A DNA stretch of 64,000 bases from Acidimicrobiia bacterium. Its GTDB lineage: Bacteria; Actinomycetota; Acidimicrobiia; Spongiisociales; JAHEDJ01. Under the pieces are notes generated by a model, which did not search any database, was not told the origin of the DNA, and saw only the letters and a program-made list of their open reading frames with translations. A program made the translations under genes and the position numbers. Positions 63,853 through 64,000 of the stretch are shown here, piece by piece. Numbering within the stretch: position 1 is the first letter of the stretch; each line of letters starts with the position of its first letter. The stretch lies in the NCBI GenBank assembly GCA_029210695.1, contig JARGFH010000001.1, positions 1-64,000 on the forward strand, written 5' to 3'.

Positions 63853-64000
63853 CTAATCGGTGAGCGCAGCCCAGACTGCCCGGCCAAATGCGAACTCCCA
63901 GCCGACCGTCACAAAGGCTGCGCCGACTGCCAGGTCTCCGGCTCCCCTATCGAGCACGACGGTGATGATTTCCCGACTCCCCTCGGAGGCTCGATGGATT
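63853..64000 (-). CDS. C-terminal end of an unidentified protein (start outside window)
   Basis: Reading the minus strand from the window edge gives an open frame of about 48 codons ending at TAG (63853-63855). It encodes IITVVLDRGAGDLAVGAAFV and TVGWEFAFGRAVWAALTD at the end. The composition is Ala/Gly/Val-rich and could be a membrane or small-domain C-terminus. Too little is present to name it; it converges with the recombinase-like gene. Confidence 0.4.
   Translation of the reverse strand, partial: IHRASEGSREIITVVLDRGAGDLAVGAAFVTVGWEFAFGRAVWAALTD

Overview
The window is a chromosomal segment of a high-GC bacterium, most likely an actinobacterium. The evidence is a division and cell-wall (dcw) cluster that has sepF, yggT and divIVA but no ftsA, a MurE with the meso-diaminopimelate motif, a paired ArsA/Get3-like locus of the kind found in mycobacteria, a DnaE1-type replicase and a long acidic S1 protein. 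Placement near Acidimicrobiia is my inference from gene content; no rRNA is present to settle it. Coding density is very high. Most genes lie in tightly overlapping (ATGA, TGATG) runs on the minus strand, and no gene-free stretch exceeds 300 bases.

Layout: 1-1420 is a scar of insertion sequences: the end of a DDE transposase abutting a truncated IS21-type istA, whose terminal repeats lie inside the 3' end of a membrane-protein gene. 1412-9013 (minus) is a Tad/Flp pilus-type secretion operon (cpaB, tadZ, tadA, a VWA-TadB fusion, tadC) without pilin genes. 9232-14051 holds rpsA, polA, a small coiled-coil gene and tRNA-Leu(CAA). 14331-23148 (minus) holds trpA, B, F, C and E interleaved with a two-component system and ygfZ, preceded by ccdA. 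23383-30310 holds nth, xpt, a thioesterase, an EamA transporter, a double-length ThyX-like protein and two ArsA-like ATPases. 30325-43505 holds dnaE, a rhomboid protease, a DUF2090 aldolase-like gene, two different phosphofructokinases, rluD, lspA, a dksA-like gene, yggU and ileS.

43520-60473 (minus) is one near-continuous dcw run: mraZ, rsmH, ftsL-like, ftsI, murE, mraY, murD, ftsW, murG, murC, murB, ftsQ, ftsZ, pgeF, yggS, sepF, yggT, divIVA. It has no murF or ddl. An MraZ-type operator (three TGGG boxes at exactly 10-bp spacing) precedes mraZ. 60700-64000 holds a universal stress protein, a secreted protein of unknown function, an HNH nuclease, a degenerate serine-recombinase-fold protein and a partial gene.

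The most interesting points are: (1) families of 7-bp-unit tandem repeats confined to intergenic gaps, several forming long hairpins; (2) two adjacent ArsA-like ATPases with complementary P-loop lesions, which predicts a heterodimer with one composite active site; (3) a tandem pair of phosphofructokinases carrying PPi-type and ATP-type donor-site residues; (4) a double-length ThyX-like protein whose signature motif is split between its halves. None is a proven new system; each is given with a test.
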